Made by a program: the position numbers and the translations under genes. The notes below the pieces were generated by a model. The model was not told the DNA's origin and made no database searches. It saw only the letters and a program-made list of their open reading frames with translations. From positions 1-64,000 of the forward strand of contig JADZCJ010000047.1 of the NCBI GenBank assembly GCA_020851635.1: a stretch of DNA of 64,000 nucleotides, written 5' to 3'. Shown in pieces: positions 1 through 8,683 of the stretch. This DNA is from Anaerolineae bacterium (GTDB lineage Bacteria; Chloroflexota; Anaerolineae; UBA4142; SHND01). The stretch's first letter is position 1, and each line of letters begins with the position of its first letter.

Positions 1-114
1 CGGTCCGACTAATCATCAGGCTCATGGCACCAAGGAAAGGACGACCTCTGTGCCAGCCGCACACGCGGAGTCTAGCATATTTTCATTATTGGTGGTGAAT
101 GCAATTCATGTGGA
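1..114. other. Left edge, no supported gene
   Basis: This short stretch lies downstream of the first minus-strand gene. A minus-strand ATG near position 25 opens a frame that runs off the window edge, but only eight codons are visible and no Shine-Dalgarno precedes it, so I do not call a gene. I see no terminator. Confidence 0.4.
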
Positions 115-804
115 CTAATCGGAAATCAAATCGTCAAAATCGGTTTCGAATTGAGCGGCGATTGCAAGAATATCACCGATAGCACGGCGCGAGCGAAATG
201 CGCCAAGCGCGCAGCGATAGTGTTCGCGATACGCGTCATGTAGGATTGCGATGCCCTGTGGTTTCAGGAATTTGGCTGCCTCCAAGAGGCAACGACGGCG
301 GTGACGACCATCTACGAGGACGAAATCGAACGTCAGGTTGAGATTCGCAGGGAACCCTACATAGTCATCCATATTTGCCAGGCGGTCGTCCGCATGGTTT
401 GGGTCAAAGGGGGTGAGCTTGCCCTTGTCAAAGACAGCGGCATGGATTCGTGTAGGTTCGCCGCGTTCCAGCACGGTCACCCGCGAGTTGGCGTCAACGT
501 ATTCTACGAACACGCGGTCCCGATTCATCAAATGTCCCAGAAACGTGGTCTCGAAATAAAGCCGATCGTATTCCAGCGTTACCCAGTTGAACGGTCGGCG
601 GCGTTTCTCCAACAGCGTTGTAAAATATATAGTGCTCTTGCCCGAACCCCATTCGAGAATATTCAGAGTGCCGGACGCGCGTTCCGCTTGGCGCAACAGG
701 ATTTTTTCTACCAGGTCTGCGTCAGTGACACTCATCCAAGCTTTGTGACTCCAGGTAGAATCATCCAACACGTTAGGCGCAAGAAACTTGAGATGCGAAT
801 ACAT
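115..804 (-). CDS. Class I SAM-dependent methyltransferase-like protein
   Basis: A 229-residue protein with a Rossmann methyltransferase pattern. The glycine-rich SAM loop is seen as LEWGSGKSTIYF near residues 50-61, and a later strand reads FDFVLVDGRHRR near 160-171, followed by LKPQGIAILHDAYRE, typical of motif III in sugar or polysaccharide methyltransferases. The substrate cannot be read from sequence. It is the last gene of the minus-strand polysaccharide cluster and follows the CMP-sugar synthetase-like gene by about 10 bases, so it may methylate a sugar of the polymer or a chain terminus; this is inferred from context only. No signal peptide or membrane segment is visible, so a cytoplasmic role is expected. 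Confidence 0.7.
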   Translation of the reverse strand: MYSHLKFLAPNVLDDSTWSHKAWMSVTDADLVEKILLRQAERASGTLNILEWGSGKSTIYFTTLLEKRRRPFNWVTLEYDRLYFETTFLGHLMNRDRVFVEYVDANSRVTVLERGEPTRIHAAVFDKGKLTPFDPNHADDRLANMDDYVGFPANLNLTFDFVLVDGRHRRRCLLEAAKFLKPQGIAILHDAYREHYRCALGAFRSRRAIGDILAIAAQFETDFDDLISD

Positions 805-813
805 GCGCCCCTC

Positions 814-1407
814 TTACGCTTTCCCGGCAAGACCTGCTTGGCGCAAGCGAAGACGATCTTCGGCGCGTGTCAAGTCCTCTTGATAGTGAATATCTATATA
901 CGGCAGAATCATGACTGCGCATTTTACCGATAAGCGGCCCTGGAACAATGCTTCGCGCCGGACCGCCCGGACTATACTGGTCGAGCATAGATTTTCGTCA
1001 ACTGCAAAGACCTCACGCAAGTTCTCTTGGATCAGGCGTTCTACCGCATGGTCAATATCGGGTGCTTGCACCTCGGGGGCACACGCATTCATCCAGACGA
1101 CAATGTCAATCAGTTTGCCGTCTCTTTCGACAAATTCGACGGCATGTTGAATCACAGGTTCTGTCCATACATCGTCTCGTGCAAGTTCAGGCGGACGTTC
1201 GATCACGTTTGCGCCGCACTCAATTGCAATTTCCGCAATCTCCGCGTCGTCCGTGGAAACATATACATTTCCCGCGCCGACATGCCGGCTTGCCAGCCCG
1301 GCAGCGATGGAATAGTCCAATATTGGTCGTCCAAGCAGGGGTTGGATGTTCTTGCGAGGCAGGCGTTTCGAGCCGCCGCGTGCCGGTATTACTGCAATGA
1401 CGCGCAT
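814..1407 (-). CDS. CMP-sugar synthetase (acylneuraminate cytidylyltransferase family)
   Basis: A 197-residue protein beginning MRVIAVIPARGGSKRLPRKN, the nucleotide-binding signature of CMP-Neu5Ac/CMP-Kdo synthetases, followed by a segment (PILDYSI, then VYVSTDD and VIERPPELA) typical of the NeuA branch. It should activate a nonulosonic acid or related acidic sugar as a CMP derivative using CTP. It is somewhat shorter than usual NeuA proteins (about 225 residues). An in-frame ATG at 1431 would add eight residues; I prefer 1407 because AAAGG sits about 8 bases upstream. No nonulosonic acid synthase (NeuB type) is in the window, so the actual sugar is unknown. Confidence 0.82.
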   Translation of the reverse strand: MRVIAVIPARGGSKRLPRKNIQPLLGRPILDYSIAAGLASRHVGAGNVYVSTDDAEIAEIAIECGANVIERPPELARDDVWTEPVIQHAVEFVERDGKLIDIVVWMNACAPEVQAPDIDHAVERLIQENLREVFAVDENLCSTSIVRAVRREALFQGRLSVKCAVMILPYIDIHYQEDLTRAEDRLRLRQAGLAGKA

Positions 1408-1527
1408 GTGGATCGCCTTTGAATCATTCATAACGTGGAACTGTCGTAGTTTGTGACTCGATCGAACGGTCTATAGAAAAAGTTGGTCGTGTCGATGATC
1501 GCTTGCGCTTCCTCGACAATGGTCGTC

Positions 1528-2202
1528 TCAACCCTTTTTGTTTGATAATTCCGAATCGCCGTGCAGTCTATTAAGTTTGGCAGCATAATGTTTGTACTCG
1601 GGCTGTTTGGTCTTGTTGTTCTCATGCATCCGATACCTGTACAAAGGCATCTGCAGATAGTACAACTTGTAATACTCACCCATGCGCCGCCGCAATTCTT
1701 CTTCTTCGCGATGGCGGAATTCGGGATTGTACAGCCCTGCCTGCACGAACAGATCGCGGCGGTACATTATGCCACACGAGATCGGCGACGCTTGCGCAGA
1801 ACGGCGTTCGATCACTTTTTCGTTTTCTGTCATCAAATAATAGTCACATGCAACCCCCAGGGCATCCTTGTTGGCTGAAAGGAGCGCCGACATGAAAAAG
1901 AGCATATTTTCGCTGATGTAATCATCCGCGTCAACGCGAACAAAATAGCGCCCCAGTGCTGCTCTAATTCCAATATTTGACGCCTCTGCGACCCCTACAT
2001 TTTTAGGGTTTGCAATAATGCGCAAGTTTGGATACACACGAAACTTTTTGATGATTTCGAGGGTGTGGTCATGGCTGTGATCGTCAACCACGATCACTTC
2101 ATGCGAATTCGGCTCGATATATTTTTGCTCGAAGCAGCTTCGGATACAACGCTCGATAAAAAGACCATAGTTGTACGAGGTGATAATTATGCTTATTTTC
2201 AC
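1528..2202 (-). CDS. Family 2 glycosyltransferase
   Basis: A 224-residue GT-A fold transferase. The N-terminus MKISIIITSYNYGLFIERCI is the classic GT2 nucleotide-binding strand; VIVVDDHSHDHT (about 37-48) and YFVRVDADDYI (about 86-96, the DxD metal-binding motif) follow. The ATG overlaps the stop of the upstream AAC(3)-DUF4910 gene in an ATGA arrangement, so the two are translationally coupled. It probably adds a hexose or amino sugar to the undecaprenyl- or lipid-linked chain of the exported polysaccharide. Donor and acceptor cannot be predicted. Confidence 0.85.
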   Translation of the reverse strand: MKISIIITSYNYGLFIERCIRSCFEQKYIEPNSHEVIVVDDHSHDHTLEIIKKFRVYPNLRIIANPKNVGVAEASNIGIRAALGRYFVRVDADDYISENMLFFMSALLSANKDALGVACDYYLMTENEKVIERRSAQASPISCGIMYRRDLFVQAGLYNPEFRHREEEELRRRMGEYYKLYYLQMPLYRYRMHENNKTKQPEYKHYAAKLNRLHGDSELSNKKG

Positions 2203-4382
2203 TGGTGGACTTTCCTGCTCGGTAAATTCGCGCGCACAAGCCCTCTGGCTCGAAAACGTTCGATGATCTCGCGCACCTGAAAATAGTCCAGCTCCAGCTC
2301 CTGCGCAATATCAAAAATTGAATGGGCGCCCTCAAGCCGCAGCATGATTTTTTCCATTTGTTTGTTCAGCTCCCGATTCACGTGTTGATCAACGTGCAGC
2401 TGATAACCGGAGAGAAAGATCGGTCCGCGAAAGGTTCGCACAGGCACATAGTTTGAACAAAAAATCCGCAAGACATCTGTAACGACATCCGCAGCATTCG
2501 CGAGCATTTCTTCGTGAATAATATCGGGATTATCGTCACTAGTATGGTATTCGTCATAGGGCCAACGACTCAACGAAATACATGGGATGTCAACTCCGGG
2601 ACCATTGATTACCATCTCGTCATTTCGAATGATCTCTCGAAACATGCCCTGGCGAAATTGCAGACCGCGCGCCGCGAGAACATACTGCATAACACGGTCA
2701 ATTAAGTGGTTACCCTGGCGTGACCTCTGGAGGGTCAGTTGATTGTGATTGCCAGTCATCTCGACAAAGATACCACCCAGATAATTTGGAATGTCGTTCT
2801 CATGATGCGCCAGATAACAGATTGTGCCTATCGTTTCGGGGCCGAACAAAAAGCGAATTCCCATTGATGCCGGGGGAAGCGGGGACTCGGCGATGCGTTG
2901 GAGAACGCCGATACTCGTTGCAACACCGCTCGCATCGTCATTTGACTGCATTGGATGACAAATGTGCGCATTCACGAGCACATACGCATTTTCCACGAGC
3001 CCCGGCTGGGGTGGAATCTCAGCAAAACCCACACGCAAGCCCTCGTCAGGTGCACAGCCAAACTCGGTCTTTATCACAACGTGATATTTCTGGTCACGCG
3101 GCAAAGAGTCAAACTGATTTTTGCTCAGGCAAAAACCCCAATTACGTTCATAGTATTTAAAAATCCAAGGTATCGCGTCCGGACGCCGCGTTGAAAAGTG
3201 CAGATGAGGTTCGAGATCCTCCCACTTCAACCATCGATCAATTGCCGTGGAATAGGAAACGAGATGGAGCGGATTCTCTGCAAAATCAACCACGCGACGC
3301 CCGTCCTGCATTTCCAGATACGCTTCATGGACCACGAATCGTTCAGGCACACGCCATGTCCAAATCGGCTTGGTTGGTGGGTACGTTTCGATAGTGAAAG
3401 TAACGTTTGTTGGCACGTTTTCACCGGCAATCTCTAGCGCGCGATCTGTACCCTCAGAAACTAGGGTACGGTGCAAGGGGTGGAGTGCTCGCAAAATATC
3501 CTTGAGTGGTTCCGCCGAGATTCTCTTTGCGCCGGGGTTTCGCGGCGCGAGAGGGTGCGATAGTTCCGCACCCTCTCGCGCCGGCGGATGAGCCAAAAAT
3601 GAAAAAGAATCCTGCAGATACATTTCGCGCGCCACACATTCAAAATCAACGGCGCATACCATTCGAACCGTGCCCCCCTCAAAATCAGCCACCTGCATTA
3701 GCCCTGCCACTTCTAGCTCAGACCCGATCCGTGCCTGCCGCGTTATGATATCACGGCCCAGGTACCGAACAAAGAAGTCAAACGTATCGGTATACGTTTC
3801 GCCATCGACCCGAAGCTTGCCTGTAAAGTATTTGAGAAACCGATAGGACACGTTCAAGCGCTGCTCGACAAAATGAATAAAGGTGCAGCTTTCGATACTC
3901 GTATCGTAGAAAATCAATTTAGCGTTGCTCTGATAGAGCCGATCAAAGACCGAGTTTATCCCAAATGCCGATTTACTGATCCCATGCAACAATTCTGCTG
4001 CATTCGCGCCGATGGCAGCAAACGAAAAGATCGGATGTAACGATCGAAGGGCGCGCGGATCTGTACGGACGTGATTGGTAAAGAATCCGACCTGCGATGG
4101 CGTGTGCGCATGATCGTACAATTTTCCTTTTGGAAAATCATAATTGAATGTGGGAACAACTAGCGTGCCTTCTGGCCCGATGGCTTCCTGGATGCTTTCG
4201 CGCAGACATGCGAGAGCATCTTCCCACCATTCTGCCCCTGTCAGTGCCATCAACTTGCTTGTGTCGCTGTGTACAAGGATTGTGTCGCCTGTCGTCACAC
4301 CGACTTGACGCAGGGCCTCTCTGATTTTTGCCCGCCCCTGTTGTAACGAAATAGTTGGGACGCTCGATACTTGACTCTGCAT
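2199..4382 (-). CDS. AAC(3)-family acyltransferase fused to DUF4910 aminopeptidase-like domain
   Basis: A 727-residue fusion. Residues about 13-260 match the aminoglycoside 3-N-acetyltransferase (AAC(3)) family: DTILVHSDTS, GTLVVPTF, then SLHPIFSFAAIG (about 114-125) and the active-site region FIHFVEQR (His near 170). Residues about 290-650 match DUF2172/DUF4910 M28-like proteins: AHICHPMQSNDDASGVA (about 473-489), FGPET and WPYDEYHTSDDNPD (about 607-620) hold likely zinc ligands. The last 70 residues look like a winged helix. The linker (residues 267-280) is encoded by a perfect 16-bp palindrome. It sits directly downstream of FkbH and ACP genes, so I infer acyl transfer to an amino sugar rather than drug resistance. 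The deacylating or hydrolytic role of the second domain is unknown. Confidence 0.75.
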   Translation of the reverse strand: MQSQVSSVPTISLQQGRAKIREALRQVGVTTGDTILVHSDTSKLMALTGAEWWEDALACLRESIQEAIGPEGTLVVPTFNYDFPKGKLYDHAHTPSQVGFFTNHVRTDPRALRSLHPIFSFAAIGANAAELLHGISKSAFGINSVFDRLYQSNAKLIFYDTSIESCTFIHFVEQRLNVSYRFLKYFTGKLRVDGETYTDTFDFFVRYLGRDIITRQARIGSELEVAGLMQVADFEGGTVRMVCAVDFECVAREMYLQDSFSFLAHPPAREGAELSHPLAPRNPGAKRISAEPLKDILRALHPLHRTLVSEGTDRALEIAGENVPTNVTFTIETYPPTKPIWTWRVPERFVVHEAYLEMQDGRRVVDFAENPLHLVSYSTAIDRWLKWEDLEPHLHFSTRRPDAIPWIFKYYERNWGFCLSKNQFDSLPRDQKYHVVIKTEFGCAPDEGLRVGFAEIPPQPGLVENAYVLVNAHICHPMQSNDDASGVATSIGVLQRIAESPLPPASMGIRFLFGPETIGTICYLAHHENDIPNYLGGIFVEMTGNHNQLTLQRSRQGNHLIDRVMQYVLAARGLQFRQGMFREIIRNDEMVINGPGVDIPCISLSRWPYDEYHTSDDNPDIIHEEMLANAADVVTDVLRIFCSNYVPVRTFRGPIFLSGYQLHVDQHVNRELNKQMEKIMLRLEGAHSIFDIAQELELDYFQVREIIERFRARGLVRANLPSRKVHQ
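3544..3582. repeat. Perfect 16-bp palindrome inside a coding linker
   Basis: Left arm 3544-3559 (GGCGCGAGAGGGTGCG) is the exact reverse complement of 3567-3582, with a 7-base loop. It lies in frame inside the AAC(3)-DUF4910 fusion gene and encodes residues 267-280 between the two domains. It resembles a mobile palindromic element that stayed in frame; no second copy was noticed in the window. Confidence 0.85.
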
Positions 4383-4388
4383 ACACTC

Positions 4389-6086
4389 TCAAGCCGGACT
4401 TGGCCCTGCGAGCTGTAATTGAACATGTGCCGGGAGCGGATAATTATTCTCCAGATTCCATCTGAATGTGCGATTCGTGGCGTCTGCGGACATTCCTGAC
4501 TCGTTCTTGAAGAATTCGTGACAGGGTTCATTTCGTCCTGTCGGACGATAAATGGCAACCAATTGCTTGGCGCCCGCGCGCTTTGCCAACTCGGAGAGCG
4601 CGCAAAGCATTGTACGTTCCACTCCGCGTCCCATTACGCGGCACGAAAGCACAAAATCATCTATGTAGGCGGTCTCGTGCTCGGCACGCACACTGGCAAG
4701 TCCCGTCAAGCCCGATTCTCCAAAGCGATCTGCCACACGAAAAACAAGAACGTGGTGATCCGGTTCATCGGACCAGGCCCGCAACTCGGTTTCACTCAAG
4801 CGGCGCGTCGTGAGATTCAATTGATTGGTCTTGTTCAGGAGCTGAGTGGCGCGGGACGCGTTCGAATCATTGAGCGGTTCAACCCGAACTCGCAGCTCGA
4901 GCGACATCAGCCAATCCTGTAGGGAACCCGCCCCTGATTTGGATATGCCGCGCTGTTTTTCCATTGTGTACAAATCTGCGCGCTGCCGATCTTCATCTGT
5001 GAGTCTTGATGTGTCAAAATAATCCAATTCCAACAATGCTTGCGGTAACAAAAGCTTGTCGAGCGGAAGTTCGGGAACCAACACTTCTGGCAACGCTTGG
5101 CGTACTCGGCTGCGCTCCACGGGATTGTCGTCCAGGAACACAAATGCATCGAGTCCCAATTTCAGCTCTTGCGCCAGCTCTGCAATGTTCTCTGCCTTGT
5201 CTTGCCAATTGATCCGCCATGCAACGAAATCATCTGGGCGCAAAATCATTTCGGAATGCTCACGAATTGTGCGCAGTGCAGTGCTTTCCTGATTCTTGCT
5301 AACGATCGTCAGAAGCACACCGCGTGCCTTGTATGTTTTGAGAATCGTCTGTACCTGAGCGTATGCCTCGCCAATAGGATCATGTCCCCCAATAACGATG
5401 TTTTCATCGTCGCCAACGATTCCACCCCAGAGGGTGTCATCCAGGTCTACTGCGACCACTTTGCGCGTCAAGCCGTTGAGCGCGCGCCATGCGGCACGGA
5501 TATCCGCCGCTGCGTATTTCAAGACTTCCATCCCATACGCAACCTTGCCTAGAAACCAAAGTTTTGGATCGGCGGAGCGTTTGCCAACCGCAGTAAACCA
5601 TCGTTGGGCGTCGAGCACAAAAATATTCTTGCTGCCGACAAAGGCGTCAGCGAGCGCAAGATTCATCCGCGCCAGAGGATAACTCACTCCATTGTCGCGC
5701 TGCCAGTCCAGGATCCCCATACCGCGCTGATAATACGGGCTCGTCCAAGTTGGAACAAGTACCATGCGTGCTTGCCCGGCTGCCAAACGGACAAGTTCTG
5801 TGAACTCCTCAACCTGAGCCAGCATTGTTTCAATGGAACTCGGTTGTGCCCGCATTCGTTCCCCAAAAGCCCGAACGACTCGTTCAGGCCGTGTCCACAC
5901 AACTACGATATCTGGGATGGGTTGCCACAGTTGGGAGCGAGTATCGAGCAGTGTTTGGACGACCTGATCGTAGGGTGCAACCCGAGTTTGAAAAGATATA
6001 CTGGATTCACTTGCCTGCAGGATGTCGGCAAGAGGTTGAATGGTCGAATCAGAGACTAGTAATGCGAGTGGAAACTGTTTATCCAT
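4389..6086 (-). CDS. FkbH-like HAD-IIIC protein with C-terminal GNAT-like domain
   Basis: A 565-residue protein. Residues about 1-200 form the FkbH N-terminal SGNH-like region; VVAVDLDDTLWGGIVGDDEN (about 213-232) is the HAD motif I (DxDxT) with the DDTLWGG signature of FkbH; LTIVSKN and FVFLDDNPVER follow as HAD motifs; residues about 400-550 look like a GNAT fold. Characterised FkbH/OzmB-type enzymes take 1,3-bisphosphoglycerate, dephosphorylate it and load a glyceryl unit onto an ACP. The ACP gene immediately upstream overlaps this start by eight bases, strongly supporting an ACP partner. The product is therefore likely a glyceryl-ACP or a similar acyl-ACP, used by the downstream acyltransferase fusion. 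Confidence 0.85.
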   Translation of the reverse strand: MDKQFPLALLVSDSTIQPLADILQASESSISFQTRVAPYDQVVQTLLDTRSQLWQPIPDIVVVWTRPERVVRAFGERMRAQPSSIETMLAQVEEFTELVRLAAGQARMVLVPTWTSPYYQRGMGILDWQRDNGVSYPLARMNLALADAFVGSKNIFVLDAQRWFTAVGKRSADPKLWFLGKVAYGMEVLKYAAADIRAAWRALNGLTRKVVAVDLDDTLWGGIVGDDENIVIGGHDPIGEAYAQVQTILKTYKARGVLLTIVSKNQESTALRTIREHSEMILRPDDFVAWRINWQDKAENIAELAQELKLGLDAFVFLDDNPVERSRVRQALPEVLVPELPLDKLLLPQALLELDYFDTSRLTDEDRQRADLYTMEKQRGISKSGAGSLQDWLMSLELRVRVEPLNDSNASRATQLLNKTNQLNLTTRRLSETELRAWSDEPDHHVLVFRVADRFGESGLTGLASVRAEHETAYIDDFVLSCRVMGRGVERTMLCALSELAKRAGAKQLVAIYRPTGRNEPCHEFFKNESGMSADATNRTFRWNLENNYPLPAHVQLQLAGPSPA

Positions 6087-6411
6087 GTGATAGCGGCGCT
6101 GTGGTGTTAGATAATTGCGCCAAGATAAAATCGGTCAAGGTGGCGACACTTGAAAAAGCGCTGTTGCGGCGCGTCATTTCGCGTTCGTCGTTGAGAACAA
6201 TGGCCAGTTCGAGTTCGTCTTCCAAGTGCTGTTCAAGTTCAACGGCAAATAAGACAAGTCCAAGCGAATCCAATACTGCGTGCTGACCAACCAGCATGGT
6301 TGACTCATCGAGTGCGATTTGTTGGGTTGGCTTGTGCATACTCAGGATGTGGGACAGCGCCGCAAGGACGACCGGAGCAATGTCTGAACGTTCTAGATGA
6401 TTTGGCTTCAC
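6079..6411 (-). CDS. Acyl carrier protein
   Basis: A 110-residue carrier protein. The phosphopantetheine attachment site is LDSLGLVLFAVELEQHLEDE, with Ser49 in DSL. The start is taken as GTG at 6411 because it overlaps the stop of the Wzt gene in a GTGA arrangement; the longer ATG frame from 6477 would overlap Wzt by 70 bases and has no ACP-like sequence there. The stop overlaps the FkbH start. It should be primed by a phosphopantetheinyl transferase (one is encoded at 41825-42628) and loaded by FkbH. The helix III region is slightly unusual, with a long acidic segment (ELEQHLEDELELAIV). Confidence 0.8.
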   Translation of the reverse strand: MKPNHLERSDIAPVVLAALSHILSMHKPTQQIALDESTMLVGQHAVLDSLGLVLFAVELEQHLEDELELAIVLNDEREMTRRNSAFSSVATLTDFILAQLSNTTAPLSHG

Positions 6412-7826
6412 ATTGATTCGATTTCCGATCTCGGTTGAATTGACACAGCATGTTCTGTGCCGTCGGGCATCGTCCAAACATAAGGCAGCATGACCGGAAC
6501 CGAGTTTCCAACTCGATCTTGTAACCCAGCGCCCGAAAATCCATAATCTCGCATATCGCCGCGCACTCGAAAGAGGGCAATTTCTTGCGGGTTCACTATA
6601 CCTGTCTTCATATCATTCGCTCTCAGCGCCATACGAAGCGTGAATGATTGTGGCAAGAGCGGAAGCGACAGAAAAGTACATTTTAGCACTCCCGTTCCAT
6701 ACATTGATTTAGGTTGGTGGCCATCCAGAAGCATGTTGGCGCCGAATGTCGGACCTAGTTTTCCATCCACGCTGAGCCAAAGGTATGGCCTCTCTATCCG
6801 AATCTGAGCATCATAATGGATCTCGACTGTCATCGAATCGCCGGGCGCAAACTGTAGAGTCTCTCTGCCTGATCCATCCTTGAGAACAATCTGGTTGATA
6901 TTCAGTCCAAAGTCCGGGTGTGCATCAATCACCAAGCCATCAATGTTTGATGGGTTGTGTTCGGAGGATCGGCTCGCTGCGTTCATGGTCTCGGAACCGA
7001 TAGCATCAAGATAATCTTGCACCACATCCTCGCACACCCCGTCCCTACGCAATTGTCCATGGTGCAGCCACAGCGCCCTGGATGCCAGCCGGTTGATGGT
7101 CACAAGATTATGGCTGACGACCAAGACCGTGCGACCATCTTGCGATATTTGTCTGATCTTTTTCTGACACTTTTTTTGAAAAGCGGCATCTCCAACGGAC
7201 AAAACTTCATCTACCAGCAAGATTTCGGGCTCGATGTGTGCGGCGACGGCAAAACCCAGCCGCACGTGCATGCCGCTCGAATAGTGTTTTACCGGTGTAT
7301 CTATGAATTTGGCAACTTCGGCGAACTCGACGATCTCTTCAAATTTACGATCAATTTCTCGTCTGCTCATTCCCAGAATTGCGCCGTTCATGTAGACGTT
7401 TTCACGTCCGGTCAGTTCCTGATGGAATCCGCTTCCGACCTCGAGCAAGCTGCCCACACGTCCTTTTACAAAGCCCTTGCCTTCAGTGGGTTTTGTAATT
7501 TGAGACAGAATTTTCAGCAACGTGCTCTTGCCTGACCCATTTCGCCCAATTATTCCGGCTACTTGGCTCTGTTCAATCTCAAACGAGACATCGCGCAACG
7601 CCCATAACTCGCGTGCAGAATCTTGCGGCGCACTTTGCCCGCGTCCATTGGAATTCGGTGTTAGGGCATGCAGGTCAAGTTTATGACCATTTGACGCCGG
7701 AGCGGCGTGCCCGGGTCCCTTCCAGCGCATGAACCGAGACTTGGCTCCGGATGCCCTGTCTGCTTCATTTGCGCCAATTCGATATCGTTTGCCGAGTCCC
7801 TGGGCTTGAATCACAACATTACTCAT
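6408..7826 (-). CDS. wzt: Polysaccharide ABC exporter ATPase, Wzt-like with C-terminal carbohydrate-binding domain
   Basis: A 472-residue ABC ATPase. Walker A is GIIGRNGSGKSTLLKIL (about 91-107); the signature YSSGMHVRLGFAVA and Walker B EILLVDEVL follow; the H-loop reads VLVVSH. These are features of the Wzt/TagH family. Residues about 290-460 form the extra C-terminal domain (VDAHPDFGLNINQIVL and FAPGDSMTVEIHY), which in O9a-type Wzt binds the modified non-reducing end of the polymer. It overlaps the permease stop (ATGA). It energises export of the lipid-linked polymer across the inner membrane. The presence of the C-terminal domain suggests that a terminal modification is checked before export. 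Confidence 0.9.
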   Translation of the reverse strand: MSNVVIQAQGLGKRYRIGANEADRASGAKSRFMRWKGPGHAAPASNGHKLDLHALTPNSNGRGQSAPQDSARELWALRDVSFEIEQSQVAGIIGRNGSGKSTLLKILSQITKPTEGKGFVKGRVGSLLEVGSGFHQELTGRENVYMNGAILGMSRREIDRKFEEIVEFAEVAKFIDTPVKHYSSGMHVRLGFAVAAHIEPEILLVDEVLSVGDAAFQKKCQKKIRQISQDGRTVLVVSHNLVTINRLASRALWLHHGQLRRDGVCEDVVQDYLDAIGSETMNAASRSSEHNPSNIDGLVIDAHPDFGLNINQIVLKDGSGRETLQFAPGDSMTVEIHYDAQIRIERPYLWLSVDGKLGPTFGANMLLDGHQPKSMYGTGVLKCTFLSLPLLPQSFTLRMALRANDMKTGIVNPQEIALFRVRGDMRDYGFSGAGLQDRVGNSVPVMLPYVWTMPDGTEHAVSIQPRSEIESM

Positions 7827-8680
7827 ACCACATCAGCAAATTCATTTTCCATGCGTCTGAAAAAAATCAGACCTCCTGTCAACGCAACTATAACTACCAG
7901 GGAGGAATATAAAAGCCAAACATCCGGAGGACGCCCGGAATTACCGAGAAGCGCCCAGCGCATTCCATCAATGACCCCCACCATTGGATTGAGATTATAG
8001 AGCGGGCGAATCCATTCAGGCACGAGTTCATACGGATAAGCTACCGGAGTTGCATACATCCAAATTTGCAGCAAAAAGGGCAACATGAAACCTACATCTC
8101 GAAATCGGACATGCAGTGCAGAGAGCCACAATCCAAAACCGAACGCAGTTAACATTGTGATGAGCACAAATACCGGAACCCAAACGAGGTTTGGACTTGG
8201 CATCACCCTATAAAAAGCCAACACTACGACCAGGAGTGGAAGCGAAATAATGAAATCAACCAGACAAGAAATGTTGCCGCTTATCGGAAACACAAGACGG
8301 GGAAAGTATACTTTGCGGATGAGATGCCCATTTTCCACCAGACTGCCGGAGCAGCGCCGAAACGCTGCCGTAAAGAATTGCCACAAAAGCAGACCCGTCA
8401 GCATAAAGACGGGGTACGGGATTTCGCCGGTTGGCACGCGCGCAATAATGCTGAATACAAGCGTAAAGACAATCATTGTGAATAACGGCTGAAGGATTGC
8501 CCAGGACCAGCCAAAGATAGTCTGCTTGTATCGTACTTTGAGCTCGCGCAGAACAAAGAAATACAAAAGCTCGCGCGATTCCCAAAGCGGCTTGAGCGAG
8601 GGCATCTCCAGGCGGGACCCGGGCTGAAAATGACGAATTTGTGTGTCCGGCAGGGAAGCGGGTGGTTTCAGCGTCTGCAT
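7823..8680 (-). CDS. wzm: Polysaccharide ABC exporter permease, Wzm-like
   Basis: A 285-residue ABC-2 type membrane protein with about six hydrophobic segments (first near ILQPLFTMIVFTLVFSIIA, residues about 60-80, last near WLLYSSLVVIVALTGGLIFF). The segment ELLYFFVLRELKVRYKQT before the first helix and YATPVAYPYELVP are typical of TagG/Wzm permeases. The gene starts three bases after the stop of the glycosidase-like gene and overlaps the Wzt start, so exporter subunits are co-translated. It forms the channel for the lipid-linked glycan with the downstream ATPase. Confidence 0.9.
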   Translation of the reverse strand: MQTLKPPASLPDTQIRHFQPGSRLEMPSLKPLWESRELLYFFVLRELKVRYKQTIFGWSWAILQPLFTMIVFTLVFSIIARVPTGEIPYPVFMLTGLLLWQFFTAAFRRCSGSLVENGHLIRKVYFPRLVFPISGNISCLVDFIISLPLLVVVLAFYRVMPSPNLVWVPVFVLITMLTAFGFGLWLSALHVRFRDVGFMLPFLLQIWMYATPVAYPYELVPEWIRPLYNLNPMVGVIDGMRWALLGNSGRPPDVWLLYSSLVVIVALTGGLIFFRRMENEFADVV

Positions 8681-8683
8681 TCT

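Noticed and set aside
2199-4382. Aminoglycoside resistance gene, because of the AAC(3) domain
   Set aside because: It sits in a polysaccharide operon, is fused to DUF4910 and follows FkbH/ACP genes; context favours sugar acylation.
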